64,000 nucleotides of DNA from Moheibacter lacus (GCF_014042165.1 NZ_JACDZE010000001.1:642595-706594); one strand, 5' to 3'. Shown: positions 7,449 through 16,390, counted from the first letter of the stretch. Made by a program: numbers and translations. Notes: generated by a model not told the origin, from the letters alone.

Positions 7449-9110
7449 TCAATTTATTTTTCTTTTTGCCATTTTTATTCGTTTCAAAATCAATTCTTTA
7501 TCGGGCAAAGTCGTAATTTCTTTTTGGAGCGAAATTTGGTAATTTTTCAACGCATTTTGGTAATCATTTTGGTAGAAATAATATTCGCCAACGGTAAAAT
7601 AACTCAACCAATATTCAGGATTCAATTCGATAAAAGCATCCAATTCTTCATCGGGAATCGATTCATTTTCTTCGGTTTTCAATTGGATTGCTTCCAATTT
7701 TGATTTGAATTCGAAGTAATTTTTTAATTCTTTTGAATGCAGAAATTCATCTTCCGAAATCGTCAATTCTTCTTCAAAAAAGATTTCATTTTGAGTCGAA
7801 TTTTCCATCGCTGAAAAAACCTCATCCAAATCATAAGCGACAAAAGCGCCGAGTTGGAAAGGATTGGTCGAAACCAACATCAGTAGGTCTTCCGGCTGGA
7901 AAATCACGGCATGATGCGCCAAAAGTTGGTTGATGGCTTTTTCATTTCCAAAACCAATTTCCAGATCATTTAAACCATTTTTATTTCGTAAGAAATCAGC
8001 AGCAATTTGAGGTGTGATTTTCAGATTTTCAGCGATCAATTCATTCATTCGTTCAAATCGATAGAGGGAATGCGATTCTTCAATCGTTTTCAAATTCTTT
8101 TTGTCAGTTTGATAGGTTTCGCTTTGAAAATGGTTGGAACAAACCAATAATTCCGCTGAGCTTTCTACTTGATAAACACCTAACTTTTTTGGTGAAACTT
8201 CGATTAAAACCGCCGTTTTATCCACTGCACTTCCCACCATAATCGCCTCCGAAACAAAAACTTCTCTTTTTTTTGCGATTGCGATGGCTTCATCGATGTT
8301 GGTCGCATATTGAAGAATTTCTCTGGTGACCAATGAAATCGGCGTTTTGGCGGTAAATGGTATGGAAGATTTTCCTGCATTTATCGTGACGGTCAAACCT
8401 TTTTCATTCATCCCGGAAACCGCTCCTATAAATCCCGGCCAAGTGACTAAAGCATGTTTGTATCCTTTTTCAGGATTGACGAAAGCAATAATTTTATTTT
8501 CAGCAAATTCATCATTGATATAAAAGTCAAAATTCCGACCGAGAATCATTTTCCCATCAGCGGTATGATTTCCCCAAGCTGCAAACGAAGTACAACCGAC
8601 CATCGCCAAATCTTGCAAAGCATGGCCTATGTCATGAGCGGCATGGAAATAAAGTGTGCGCCAATAAGTGGGTGCGACAAAATCAAATTCTTCTGAAGTG
8701 AATTGGGAGATGCCGTAAATTTCAGCTTGGTATTCTTCCGTTACATGTTCATCCAGATTTCGATTGAAGTATTTTAAAAAACCGCGAACGAGTTTTTGTT
8801 GAGATTTTTTTGGAACCAATTCTTCTATTTTGGAAACAAAAGTCTTTTCCTGTTTATAGATCAATTCTTCTGTCAATTCTCCTATGGAAAACCCGCGTTC
8901 TAACGGATTTCCTTCCACATACATTTCCCAAATTCCCAATTCATTTTTTTCCAATTTGGAAGCACCAACTTCATAAGTATTATTAGAAATTTCTGTACGA
9001 GTTGGAATTGAAATGTTGGAAGTATCAAAATTTGGAACTTCTTTGTATCCCGCACAAGAAATGAGAAAAGCGCAACCTAAAAAAATGATATTTCGAAGCG
9101 AAAAAATCAT
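7449..9110 (-). CDS. C45-family (acyl-CoA:6-APA acyltransferase-like) lipoprotein with TPR tail
   Basis: A 553-residue protein when started at the ATG at 9110, which overlaps the stop of the upstream flavoprotein gene by one base (TGATG). A lipobox LISC places a lipidated Cys at residue 19. The central domain is an Ntn-hydrolase of the C45/AAT family; the probable autoprocessing nucleophile is Cys173 in VGCTSFAAWGN, followed by GKMILGRNFDF. The C-terminus has TPR-like helices (YWLSYFTVGEYYFYQNDYQ). Members hydrolyse or transfer acyl groups on amides or esters. A role in acyl transfer or release of the pigment in the envelope is inferred from context only. Confidence 0.8.
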   Translation of the reverse strand: MIFSLRNIIFLGCAFLISCAGYKEVPNFDTSNISIPTRTEISNNTYEVGASKLEKNELGIWEMYVEGNPLERGFSIGELTEELIYKQEKTFVSKIEELVPKKSQQKLVRGFLKYFNRNLDEHVTEEYQAEIYGISQFTSEEFDFVAPTYWRTLYFHAAHDIGHALQDLAMVGCTSFAAWGNHTADGKMILGRNFDFYINDEFAENKIIAFVNPEKGYKHALVTWPGFIGAVSGMNEKGLTVTINAGKSSIPFTAKTPISLVTREILQYATNIDEAIAIAKKREVFVSEAIMVGSAVDKTAVLIEVSPKKLGVYQVESSAELLVCSNHFQSETYQTDKKNLKTIEESHSLYRFERMNELIAENLKITPQIAADFLRNKNGLNDLEIGFGNEKAINQLLAHHAVIFQPEDLLMLVSTNPFQLGAFVAYDLDEVFSAMENSTQNEIFFEEELTISEDEFLHSKELKNYFEFKSKLEAIQLKTEENESIPDEELDAFIELNPEYWLSYFTVGEYYFYQNDYQNALKNYQISLQKEITTLPDKELILKRIKMAKRKIN

Positions 9111-10330
9111 CAAGGTAAAATATGGGCTACGGCCTGAACCGCCCGATCGTGTTTGGCCACAAAAGGATTTTCTTTGTCCCAAACATATCCGGCAAGAACA
9201 GCACAGATTTTTCTTCTTATATCTTCATTGACCTCCGGATGGAAAAATAATTTTTGCAACTCACCTGTGTACCAAGTCTTTACATAAGACCTGAACACAT
9301 TCACTCCATACATGATATAATCCTCATATTCCGTTTTCCAATCGATAATTTCACCTTGAATTTGTCTTGCAGCCAGTTTTGCAGATAAAACGCCGGACTC
9401 AGTGGCAAAACATACACCCGACGAAAAAACGGGATCTAAAAATTCGGCGCTATTTCCGGTCAAAGCATATCCCGGGCCATATAATTTATTTACAGCAGCC
9501 GAATAAGAAACAATTTTTCGGGGCTCAAATAAAAATTCCAATCCGTCAAATCTTTCTTTGTAATAATCAGATTGTCGGATGATATTTTGAAAAGTTTTGG
9601 TGTTATCTCCTGTGTCGATAGATTCCAAATATTCTTTTGGAGCGACCAATCCTAAGGAGGAAATATCGTTTGAAAAAGGAATCACCCAAAACCAATTTTT
9701 CTGTGTCAACACATCAAAAGTAATCAATGTTCCTTCCACTCCTTCCGGTCTTCTTTGGTCTTTCAGATGTACAAAAATGGCGGCCATCGGTTCCAGAGAA
9801 CTCGGCGCATCCAGGTTCAATAATTTGGGAAGAACACGTCCGTAACCGCTGGAATCGATGATAAATTTTGCATGGATTTCTTTGGTTCCTTCTGCGTTGG
9901 AAACCGTGGTAATGGAATCGGTTCCGTTAAAAACGACGTTTTCGACTCCGGTTTCAAATTCGATGTCGACACCGCGACTTTCCAGTATATCGGTCAGGGT
10001 TTTGTCAAATTCCGCTCGGGGCAATTGCCAGGTCCAATCCCAACCTTTGGAAAATTTTTGGCTAAAATCGAAATTACAAACCTCATCACCTCGTAAAAAT
10101 CTCGCTCCAAATTTTTTTTCAAAATTTTTCTCGAGAATACCTTCGATAAATCCTGCCTCCTCGAAATTATCCATCACACGAGGAATCAAACTTTCACCGA
10201 TGACAAATCTTGGGAATTTCTGTTTTTCCACCACTTTGACATTTATTCCTTTTTGGTGGAGAATGGAGGCAGACACAGCGCCAGAAGGCCCTGCGCCTAT
10301 TACAAGAACGTCAACAAATTCAGTTTTCAT
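9110..10330 (-). CDS. FAD-dependent halogenase-type flavoprotein
   Basis: The 406-residue protein has GAGPSG at 12-17 (FAD), GESLIP at 45-50, Lys72/Lys73 in EKKFGARF where phenolic halogenases place the catalytic Lys, PRAEFD at 104-109, and WFWVIP at 213-218, a match to the WxWxIP halogenase motif. The DPVFSSGV segment of FAD binding follows. This fits a phenol-chlorinating enzyme acting on the tyrosine-derived ring, as in chlorinated flexirubins. A monooxygenase or reductase of the same fold remains possible. It is the first gene of the left arm, one base-overlapped with the C45 gene. Confidence 0.8.
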   Translation of the reverse strand: MKTEFVDVLVIGAGPSGAVSASILHQKGINVKVVEKQKFPRFVIGESLIPRVMDNFEEAGFIEGILEKNFEKKFGARFLRGDEVCNFDFSQKFSKGWDWTWQLPRAEFDKTLTDILESRGVDIEFETGVENVVFNGTDSITTVSNAEGTKEIHAKFIIDSSGYGRVLPKLLNLDAPSSLEPMAAIFVHLKDQRRPEGVEGTLITFDVLTQKNWFWVIPFSNDISSLGLVAPKEYLESIDTGDNTKTFQNIIRQSDYYKERFDGLEFLFEPRKIVSYSAAVNKLYGPGYALTGNSAEFLDPVFSSGVCFATESGVLSAKLAARQIQGEIIDWKTEYEDYIMYGVNVFRSYVKTWYTGELQKLFFHPEVNEDIRRKICAVLAGYVWDKENPFVAKHDRAVQAVAHILP

Positions 10331-10353
10331 TTAGTTTTAGTCTTAATTTCAGT

Positions 10354-10380
10354 CAAATTTAACAGATATTCTTAAATTTG
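10354..10380. promoter_or_regulatory. Palindromic divergent promoter of the pigment cluster
   Basis: CAAATTTAA (10354-10362) and TTAAATTTG (10372-10380) are perfect 9-base inverted repeats with a 9-base spacer. Each arm contains a TAAATTTG -7 box pointing outward: plus strand 10373-10380 toward the ammonia lyase (ATG 10415), minus strand 10361-10354 toward the flavoprotein (ATG 10330). The two promoters thus overlap in their upstream regions and could share one regulator. Confidence 0.65.
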
Positions 10381-10414
10381 CCTCCTCTCTTTTAAAAATA
10401 TAGAGTTAATTGTT

Positions 10415-11932
10415 ATGATTCAAATTAAAGGTTCGGTTACATTAGATGATTTTAAGAAGGTAGTAATTGATAATGAAGAAATTGAGTTATCTGAAAATTT
10501 AATAAAAAAGGTCCATGAAAGCTTCGATTTTTTGACTCATTTTGCAGAAAACAAAATCATTTATGGGGTCAATACCGGCTTTGGACCTATGGCGCAATAC
10601 CGCATCGAGGACCAAGACCGCATCCAACTTCAATACAATTTGATCAGAAGTCATGCTAGCGGTCTGGGTGAAATCTTGCCCGAAGCCTATGTAAAGTCCT
10701 CTATGTTAGCGAGGTTAAATACGCTTTCTTTGGGACATTCCGGCATCCACATTTCCGCCATTGAATTGATGAAAGAACTCATCAACCGCAACATCATTCC
10801 TGTGATTTATCAGCATGGTGGAGTTGGTGCGAGTGGTGATTTGGTTCAGTTGGCGCATTTGGCTTTGATTTTAATCGGTGAGGGCGAAGTATTTTATAAA
10901 GGAGAAAGAAAATCGACTAGTGAAGTTTTTGAGTTGGAGAATTTGAAACCGCTTCAAATTCATTTGAGAGAAGGATTGGCGTTGATGAATGGCACTTCTG
11001 TGATGTCTGGAATTGGAATTATCAATATCATTAAGGCTGAAAAATTATTGGATTGGGCGATTTCTTGTTCGTCGTTGATCAATGAAATAATGGGTGCTTA
11101 CGATGATCATTTGTCAGAGAAATTGAATTCGACTAAAAAACATTCGGGCCAACAAAAAATCGCAGCCAAAATGCGCGATTTTATGTTTGGAAGTCAAATG
11201 ATCAGAAAAAGGTCAGAACATTTGTACAATGGAAAAGTTCAAGAAGAAATTTTTAAGGACAAATTGCAAGAGTACTATTCCATCCGTTGTGTTCCACAAA
11301 TTTTAGGGCCAATTTATGAATGTTTGGAAAATGCCAAAAAGATTTTGGTTGAAGAGGTCAATTCCGCAAACGATAACCCAATCGTGGATGTGGAAACCCA
11401 AAATGTTTACCATGGAGGAAATTTCCATGGAGATTATGTTTCATTTGAAATGGATAAATTACGCATTGCCGTCACCAAACTGAGCATGTTGCAGGAACGT
11501 CAATTGAATTATTTATTGAATCCTGATTTAAACGAAATGCTTCCGGCATTTGTGAATTTAGGGAAATTAGGTTTGAATTTTGGGATGCAAGGCGCACAAT
11601 TTACAGCGACCTCTACAACTGCAGAGAACCAAACTTTGGCAACTTCCATGTACATCCACAGCATTCCAAATAACAAAGACAATCAGGATGTAGTAAGTAT
11701 GGGCACCAATGCTGCTTTGTTGACAAAAAAAGTAACCGAAAATGCCTTTGAAGTCATTTCGATTCAATTGTTGACTTTGGTTCAAGCAATTGATTATTTG
11801 GATTGTTTTGAAAAATTATCTCCTAAAGGAAAGGAAATTTATACCGATATCCGAAAAATAGTTCCTACTTTTAAGGAAGATATCGTTTTATCTCCTGAAA
11901 TTCAAAAGATTAAACTATTTATAATGCAATAA
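10415..11932 (+). CDS. Tyrosine ammonia lyase (HAL/PAL/TAL family)
   Basis: A 505-residue aromatic amino acid lyase that eliminates ammonia from L-tyrosine to give 4-coumarate, the starter for flexirubin-type aryl polyenes. The MIO cofactor forms from Ala139-Ser140-Gly141 in HGGVGASGDLVQL. The catalytic Tyr50 lies in IIYGVNTGFGPMAQYRI, and NSANDNPIVD and FHGDYVSFEMDKL are conserved. The selectivity position reads SHASG (His80), as in the characterised Flavobacterium johnsoniae TAL, which the sequence resembles throughout. Histidine lyase is the alternative, but pigment context and resemblance argue for tyrosine. First gene of the right arm. Confidence 0.9.
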   Translation: MIQIKGSVTLDDFKKVVIDNEEIELSENLIKKVHESFDFLTHFAENKIIYGVNTGFGPMAQYRIEDQDRIQLQYNLIRSHASGLGEILPEAYVKSSMLARLNTLSLGHSGIHISAIELMKELINRNIIPVIYQHGGVGASGDLVQLAHLALILIGEGEVFYKGERKSTSEVFELENLKPLQIHLREGLALMNGTSVMSGIGIINIIKAEKLLDWAISCSSLINEIMGAYDDHLSEKLNSTKKHSGQQKIAAKMRDFMFGSQMIRKRSEHLYNGKVQEEIFKDKLQEYYSIRCVPQILGPIYECLENAKKILVEEVNSANDNPIVDVETQNVYHGGNFHGDYVSFEMDKLRIAVTKLSMLQERQLNYLLNPDLNEMLPAFVNLGKLGLNFGMQGAQFTATSTTAENQTLATSMYIHSIPNNKDNQDVVSMGTNAALLTKKVTENAFEVISIQLLTLVQAIDYLDCFEKLSPKGKEIYTDIRKIVPTFKEDIVLSPEIQKIKLFIMQ

Positions 11933-11959
11933 AATCAATCATCTACTAAAACGCTAATT

Positions 11960-13087
11960 ATGAAAACAACCTTAATTTTTATCCTTTCACTATTGATGGG
12001 AATTGCATCTGCTCAAGAATTGGCAGTGGTCGGAAAAGACAAAAAATTTGGATTTATAGATAAATCGGGAAAAATCATCATCCCGATTGAATACAAACAA
12101 GCCGGAAATTTCTCTGATGGGATGGCAGCTGTAAATGTAGACGGGAAATGGGGATATATCAATTCTTCAGGAAAGATGGTCATTGATCCGAAATTTGACC
12201 GTGTGAAAGCATTTAACAGCGGCATTGCTTTGGTGGAATCCAACAAAAACTGGATGTACATCGACAAAACCGGAAATGAAATAACCCATTTCCCTGCGTC
12301 TGACAAAAAATATGATTTTGAAGATGGAATTGCTTTTATCCGCCAAACGGAAAAAGTTGGATTTATGGATACAAAAGGCAATGTTATCCTCGAACCAACT
12401 TACAAAGACATCAAATCTTTTTATCAAGGTTGGGCGAAATTCAGCGAAAATGAAAAATGGGGATTGCTTTCAAAAGACGGAAAAGTATTTATTCCGGCGG
12501 AATATGATGAAATCAATGTGTCTGATAACAAAATCATCATCGCCAGAAAAGGAACGGAATGGGGATTGATCGGTACTGACAAAACATTTAAAAAAGTAGA
12601 AGGCGCTACCAAAATTTGGCAATTCTATGGAAACAATTCCACCATAACTTATGCTAAAAAAGATGAAAAATTAGGATTCATCGACACAAAAGGAAATTGG
12701 GTTATAGAGCCGAAATTTGACAAAGCACGTGCCTTTAACCAAGGTCTTGCTCCGGTTTATGTAGACAAAAAATGGGGGTTTGTTGATGGCGCAGGAAATA
12801 TGGTCATCCAACCTCAATTTAAAGATGCCGAAACCTTTAGTGATGATGGTTTGGCCCCGGTTAAAAAAGACAAACTATGGGGCTTTATCGATAAAACCGG
12901 TAATATGGTCATTTCGGATCAATATGATATTTCTGTTGCGATGTTTGGTATGTTTCAAGGTGGTGACGAAAAAGGATTTATCAATGGTTTGGCTCGTGTG
13001 AAATACAAAAAACAATGGGGTTTTATAGATAAATCAGGACAAGTTGTAGGCGAATGGTTTGATAATGCTGAGAATTTTTCAAAATAA
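11960..13087 (+). CDS. Secreted WG-repeat protein
   Basis: A 375-residue protein with a signal peptide (MKTTLIFILSLLMGIASAQ) followed by about eight WG repeats, each a variant of KWGFIDKTGNMVIxPxFD. WG repeats are thought to mediate protein or ligand binding; the family has no single enzymatic role. It sits 27 bases after the ammonia lyase and 3 bases before the ketoreductase, so it is part of the operon. Its job in pigment formation is unknown; a periplasmic scaffold is one possibility. Confidence 0.85.
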   Translation: MKTTLIFILSLLMGIASAQELAVVGKDKKFGFIDKSGKIIIPIEYKQAGNFSDGMAAVNVDGKWGYINSSGKMVIDPKFDRVKAFNSGIALVESNKNWMYIDKTGNEITHFPASDKKYDFEDGIAFIRQTEKVGFMDTKGNVILEPTYKDIKSFYQGWAKFSENEKWGLLSKDGKVFIPAEYDEINVSDNKIIIARKGTEWGLIGTDKTFKKVEGATKIWQFYGNNSTITYAKKDEKLGFIDTKGNWVIEPKFDKARAFNQGLAPVYVDKKWGFVDGAGNMVIQPQFKDAETFSDDGLAPVKKDKLWGFIDKTGNMVISDQYDISVAMFGMFQGGDEKGFINGLARVKYKKQWGFIDKSGQVVGEWFDNAENFSK

Positions 13088-13090
13088 ATA

Positions 13091-13831
13091 ATGAGCAAAG
13101 AAAAGTACGCATTAATTACAGGTGGTTCGCGCGGAATTGGGCGTGAAACGGCGGTTAAGATATCAAAAGAATTGGGATATGCAGTTTTGATCAACTACCA
13201 ATCCAATCAAACAGCAGCGGAAGAAACTTTAAAAATCATTCTAGAAAATGGTGGCAAAGCTGAATTGATCCAATTCGATGTAAACAATAAAGAGGATGTT
13301 AATACTCAATTGAACCATTGGAAAGAAACTCATCCGGATGCCATCATAGAAATCATTGTCAACAATGCCGGAATAACAAGAGATGGACTTTTGATGTTCA
13401 TGGAAGATGAAGATTGGGACAAAGTACTCAATACCACATTGAGCGGATTTTATAACGTTACCCGAAATCTGATTCAGGATTTGCTGAAAAACCGATACGG
13501 CAGAATTATAAACGTAGCCTCTGTTTCCGGGATGAAAGGAACACCGGGGCAAGTGAATTATTCGGCTGCCAAAGCAGGATTAATTGGTGCTACAAAAGCT
13601 TTGGCACAAGAAATAGCCAAACGCAATATTACGGTAAATGCAGTCGCTCCGGGATTCATCGAAACCGACATGACCAGTGATTTAGACCAATCCCAATTAA
13701 AAAATTTAGTACCTTTAAATCGTTTCGGCAAAGCAGAAGAAGTGGCAGATTTGATTTGTTTTCTGGCTTCTTCAAAAGCTTCCTATATCACAGGAGAAAC
13801 CATTAACATCAATGGCGGCATTTACGCTTAA
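13091..13831 (+). CDS. 3-oxoacyl-ACP reductase (FabG-like ketoreductase)
   Basis: A 246-residue classical SDR. TGGSRGIGRE binds NADPH, NNAGITRDG is conserved, and the catalytic Ser-Tyr-Lys lies in VASVSGMKGTPGQVNYSAAK. The C-terminus ends GETININGGIYA, as in FabG. In the aryl-polyene pathway it reduces the 3-keto group after each condensation (the ApeQ role). It follows the WG gene by 3 bases and precedes a ketosynthase by 14. Confidence 0.92.
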   Translation: MSKEKYALITGGSRGIGRETAVKISKELGYAVLINYQSNQTAAEETLKIILENGGKAELIQFDVNNKEDVNTQLNHWKETHPDAIIEIIVNNAGITRDGLLMFMEDEDWDKVLNTTLSGFYNVTRNLIQDLLKNRYGRIINVASVSGMKGTPGQVNYSAAKAGLIGATKALAQEIAKRNITVNAVAPGFIETDMTSDLDQSQLKNLVPLNRFGKAEEVADLICFLASSKASYITGETININGGIYA

Positions 13832-13845
13832 ATGAAAGATTGAAA

Positions 13846-15066
13846 ATGAGGCGCGTAGTTATCACAGGCATGGGAATCTATTCTTCTTTGGGTAAAAACC
13901 TGGAAGAAGTCAACCAATCTTTGTACCAAGGAAAATCAGGAATCGTCTTTTCACAAGAACGTAAGGATTTCGGGTTTCGATCTGCTTTAACCGGATTTGT
14001 AGAACCCGTAGATTTAAAAGGATCGCTTTCTCGACGTCAAAGAATTTCCATGGCGGAAGAAAGTGAATATGCTTTCGTTGCAACAGAAGAAGCTTTAAAA
14101 AACGCCAATATTTCACCCGAATTCTTTGACGAAAACATCGTCGGACTTTTATATGGAAACGATAGTGTTTCAAAGTCCGTTTGGGAATCGATAGAATTGA
14201 TTCGTGAAAAAAAGGACACGACTTTAGTAGGTTCAGGTGCGATTTTCAAATCGATGAACTCAACCGTAACGATGAATTTATCCACGATTTATAAAATCAA
14301 AGGCATCAATATGACCATCAGCGCAGCTTGCGCAAGTGGTTCACATTCTATAGGCATGGGATTTCTCTTGATCCAACAAGGCTTGCAGGACATCGTGATT
14401 TGTGGTGGTGCACAGGAAACCAATAAATATTCTATGGGAAGCTTTGACGGTTTGGGTGTTTTTTCGGTACGAGAAGATGAACCGACAAAAGCCTCACGTC
14501 CTTTTGATACCCAACGCGATGGCCTGATTCCTGGAGGAGGGGCTGCCACCATTATTTTGGAAGATTATGAATCGGCAGTTAAAAGAGGTGCAAACATTTT
14601 AGCAGAAGTGGTGGGATATGGATTTTCTTCTAACGGTGAACATATTTCCACGCCCAATATCGACGGTCCAAAACGCGCGATGGAAATGGCTTTACAACAA
14701 TCGGGAATGAAACCGGATGAAATTCAGTATATCAATGCCCATGCGACTTCCACACCCATCGGAGATGCCAATGAAGCCAGAGCCATCGATCAAGTTTTTG
14801 GTGGAAACCCTTTTGTGAGTTCGACCAAATCCATGACCGGACATGAATGTTGGATGGCGGGGACGAGCGAAGTGATTTATTCGATGTTGATGATGCAAAA
14901 CGGATTTATCGCTCCCAACATCAATTTGGAAGAAGTAGATGAAGCCGCAAAAAATTTGAATTTAGTTAAAAATACGTTAAACCAAAATTTTGATGTATTT
15001 TTGTCGAATTCTTTTGGATTTGGCGGAACCAATTCTGCCTTAATTCTAAAGAAACTGAAAAACTAA
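13846..15066 (+). CDS. Beta-ketoacyl-ACP synthase (FabF-like), intact triad
   Basis: A 406-residue KAS I/II-type ketosynthase. The nucleophile Cys162 is in SAACASGSHSIGMG; the two histidines are in INAHATSTPIGD and SMTGHECWMAG. Start is taken at the ATG at 13846 (MRRVVITGMGIYSSLG); an in-frame TTG six bases upstream is less likely. It would elongate a carrier-bound chain. It is followed after 2 bases by an acyl carrier protein. Whether it acts on the polyene or the resorcinol acyl chain cannot be told. Confidence 0.92.
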   Translation: MRRVVITGMGIYSSLGKNLEEVNQSLYQGKSGIVFSQERKDFGFRSALTGFVEPVDLKGSLSRRQRISMAEESEYAFVATEEALKNANISPEFFDENIVGLLYGNDSVSKSVWESIELIREKKDTTLVGSGAIFKSMNSTVTMNLSTIYKIKGINMTISAACASGSHSIGMGFLLIQQGLQDIVICGGAQETNKYSMGSFDGLGVFSVREDEPTKASRPFDTQRDGLIPGGGAATIILEDYESAVKRGANILAEVVGYGFSSNGEHISTPNIDGPKRAMEMALQQSGMKPDEIQYINAHATSTPIGDANEARAIDQVFGGNPFVSSTKSMTGHECWMAGTSEVIYSMLMMQNGFIAPNINLEEVDEAAKNLNLVKNTLNQNFDVFLSNSFGFGGTNSALILKKLKN

Positions 15067-15068
15067 GA

Positions 15069-15332
15069 ATGAACAAAACTATGAATAGAGCAACGATTAT
15101 TCAAACGATTAATGACTTTCTGGTAGAGGAATTTGAAGTGGACGCCAGTACCATTTCGCCAACAGCCAATATGAAAGAAACATTGGATTTGGACAGTTTG
15201 GATTATGTAGATTTGGTCGTAATTATTGAGTCTAATTTCGGAGTGAAATTAGAAGGAAAGGACTTCCAAAACATTCACACTTTTGATGATTTGTACGAAA
15301 TTGTAGATCAAAAATTTCACACTATCGCCTAA
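15069..15332 (+). CDS. Acyl carrier protein (first of two)
   Basis: An 87-residue carrier with the phosphopantetheine serine in LDLDSLDYVDLVV. The rest of the four-helix pattern is regular (FGVKLEGKDF, FDDLYEIVDQ). It carries chains for the adjacent ketosynthase. Needs a 4'-phosphopantetheinyl transferase, which is not encoded in this window. A second ATG at 15081 (MNRATIIQ) is also possible as the start. Confidence 0.92.
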   Translation: MNKTMNRATIIQTINDFLVEEFEVDASTISPTANMKETLDLDSLDYVDLVVIIESNFGVKLEGKDFQNIHTFDDLYEIVDQKFHTIA

Positions 15333-15347
15333 ATCTCCACTTTTAAA

Positions 15348-16220
15348 ATGGCTGAATGGGAAGGTAAATCGAAGGGAACCACTTCTGGTTATAAGATTTT
15401 CATCTTTCTTATAAAAAATATAGGAATCAATGCCGGCTATTTTTTGTTGGTCTTTGTTTCCTTTTATTATTTTTTATTTAACCAGAAACAAACCCGAATC
15501 ATGTATAGGTATTTTCGAAACCGACAAAAAAATTCGGTTTTCAATTCTATCCTAAATACTTATCGGAACAATTATATTTTTGGGCAAACCATCATAGACA
15601 AAGTCGCCATTGCAGCGGGTTTGGAACATAAATTTACCTACGAATTTGATGGCATAGAGAACATCCATCAATTGGCCAAAGACCAGTCCGCCGGAATTAT
15701 GATCAGCGCTCATGTCGGAAATTTTGAAGTAGCCCAGCATTTTATGGGCGAATTCGATAAAAAAATCCATTTGGTCACAACAGATGAAGAAAGAGAAACG
15801 ATAAAATCCTTACTCGAATCTATCATGGCAAAACCCAAAGTGGAATTCGTCATCGTAAAAGACGATATGTCGCATATTTTTGACATCCACAAAGTACTGG
15901 AAAACCAGCAGATGCTTTGTTTCACCGGTGACCGATTTTTCCCCAACACCAAAACACTGGAAGGAACTTTATTGGGTGCAAAAGCAGCATTTCCTTCGGG
16001 CCCATTTTTATTGAGTTCCCGTTTAAATACACCGGTTTTATTTGTCTATGTGATGCGGGAAAAAAATCGCCATTATCATTTGTACGCAAGAATAGCTGAT
16101 TTCAAAAACCGAGATGCCCATTCTCTTCTGGATTCCTACACCAAAAGCATCGAAAACATCCTAGAAAAATACCCATTGCAATGGTTCAATTACTACGAAT
16201 TCTGGGGTAAAAACGAATGA
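15348..16220 (+). CDS. LpxL/HtrB-like lysophospholipid acyltransferase
   Basis: A 290-residue LPLAT-family protein. The catalytic H-x4-E motif is in ISAHVGNFEVAQHF, and FTGDRFFPNTKTLEGTLLG follows, as in lipid A late acyltransferases. One N-terminal hydrophobic segment (NAGYFLLVFVSFYYFLF) anchors it. Within this cluster it may esterify the aryl-polyene acid to the dialkylresorcinol or to a lipid, rather than modify lipid A. It lies 15 bases after the ACP. A 218-base gap with a new promoter follows. Confidence 0.85.
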   Translation: MAEWEGKSKGTTSGYKIFIFLIKNIGINAGYFLLVFVSFYYFLFNQKQTRIMYRYFRNRQKNSVFNSILNTYRNNYIFGQTIIDKVAIAAGLEHKFTYEFDGIENIHQLAKDQSAGIMISAHVGNFEVAQHFMGEFDKKIHLVTTDEERETIKSLLESIMAKPKVEFVIVKDDMSHIFDIHKVLENQQMLCFTGDRFFPNTKTLEGTLLGAKAAFPSGPFLLSSRLNTPVLFVYVMREKNRHYHLYARIADFKNRDAHSLLDSYTKSIENILEKYPLQWFNYYEFWGKNE

Positions 16221-16382
16221 ACATTCTCATGCTCATTTAACTTAAAAACCTGAGCGTTCGATTATTATTTATCAATTCAAATGTTCAAAAAAGGTGATAG
16301 ACAAGACGTGCAATTGAAGCTTTATCGGGATAAAGCAAAACAAGAATCAACAGAAACAAATTCTTGCTGATTAATTTTATCT

Positions 16383-16390
16383 TATCTTTG
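16383..16390 (+). promoter_or_regulatory. Internal -7 box TATCTTTG
   Basis: TATCTTTG is a full TAnnTTTG match, with TTG at 16364-16366 in the -33 zone. It lies in the 218-base gap before the first KASIII gene (ATG 16439) and would give that part of the cluster its own transcript. The rest of the gap holds only a 29-codon open frame (16281-16370) of doubtful meaning. Confidence 0.55.

Noticed and set aside
9858-10334. 158-codon plus-strand frame over the halogenase gene
   Set aside because: Antisense shadow of a well-supported flavoprotein; its translation has no domain features.
10415-11932. Ammonia lyase as a histidine-utilisation enzyme (HutH)
   Set aside because: No hutU, hutI or hutG genes nearby; the protein resembles the Flavobacterium tyrosine lyase and sits at the head of an aryl-polyene cluster.
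16281-16370. A 29-codon open frame (MFKKGDRQDVQLKLYRDKAK...) between the LPLAT and KASIII genes
   Set aside because: Very short, no ribosome-site support and no recognisable family; it overlaps the likely -33 zone of the internal promoter. Could be a remnant but cannot be supported.
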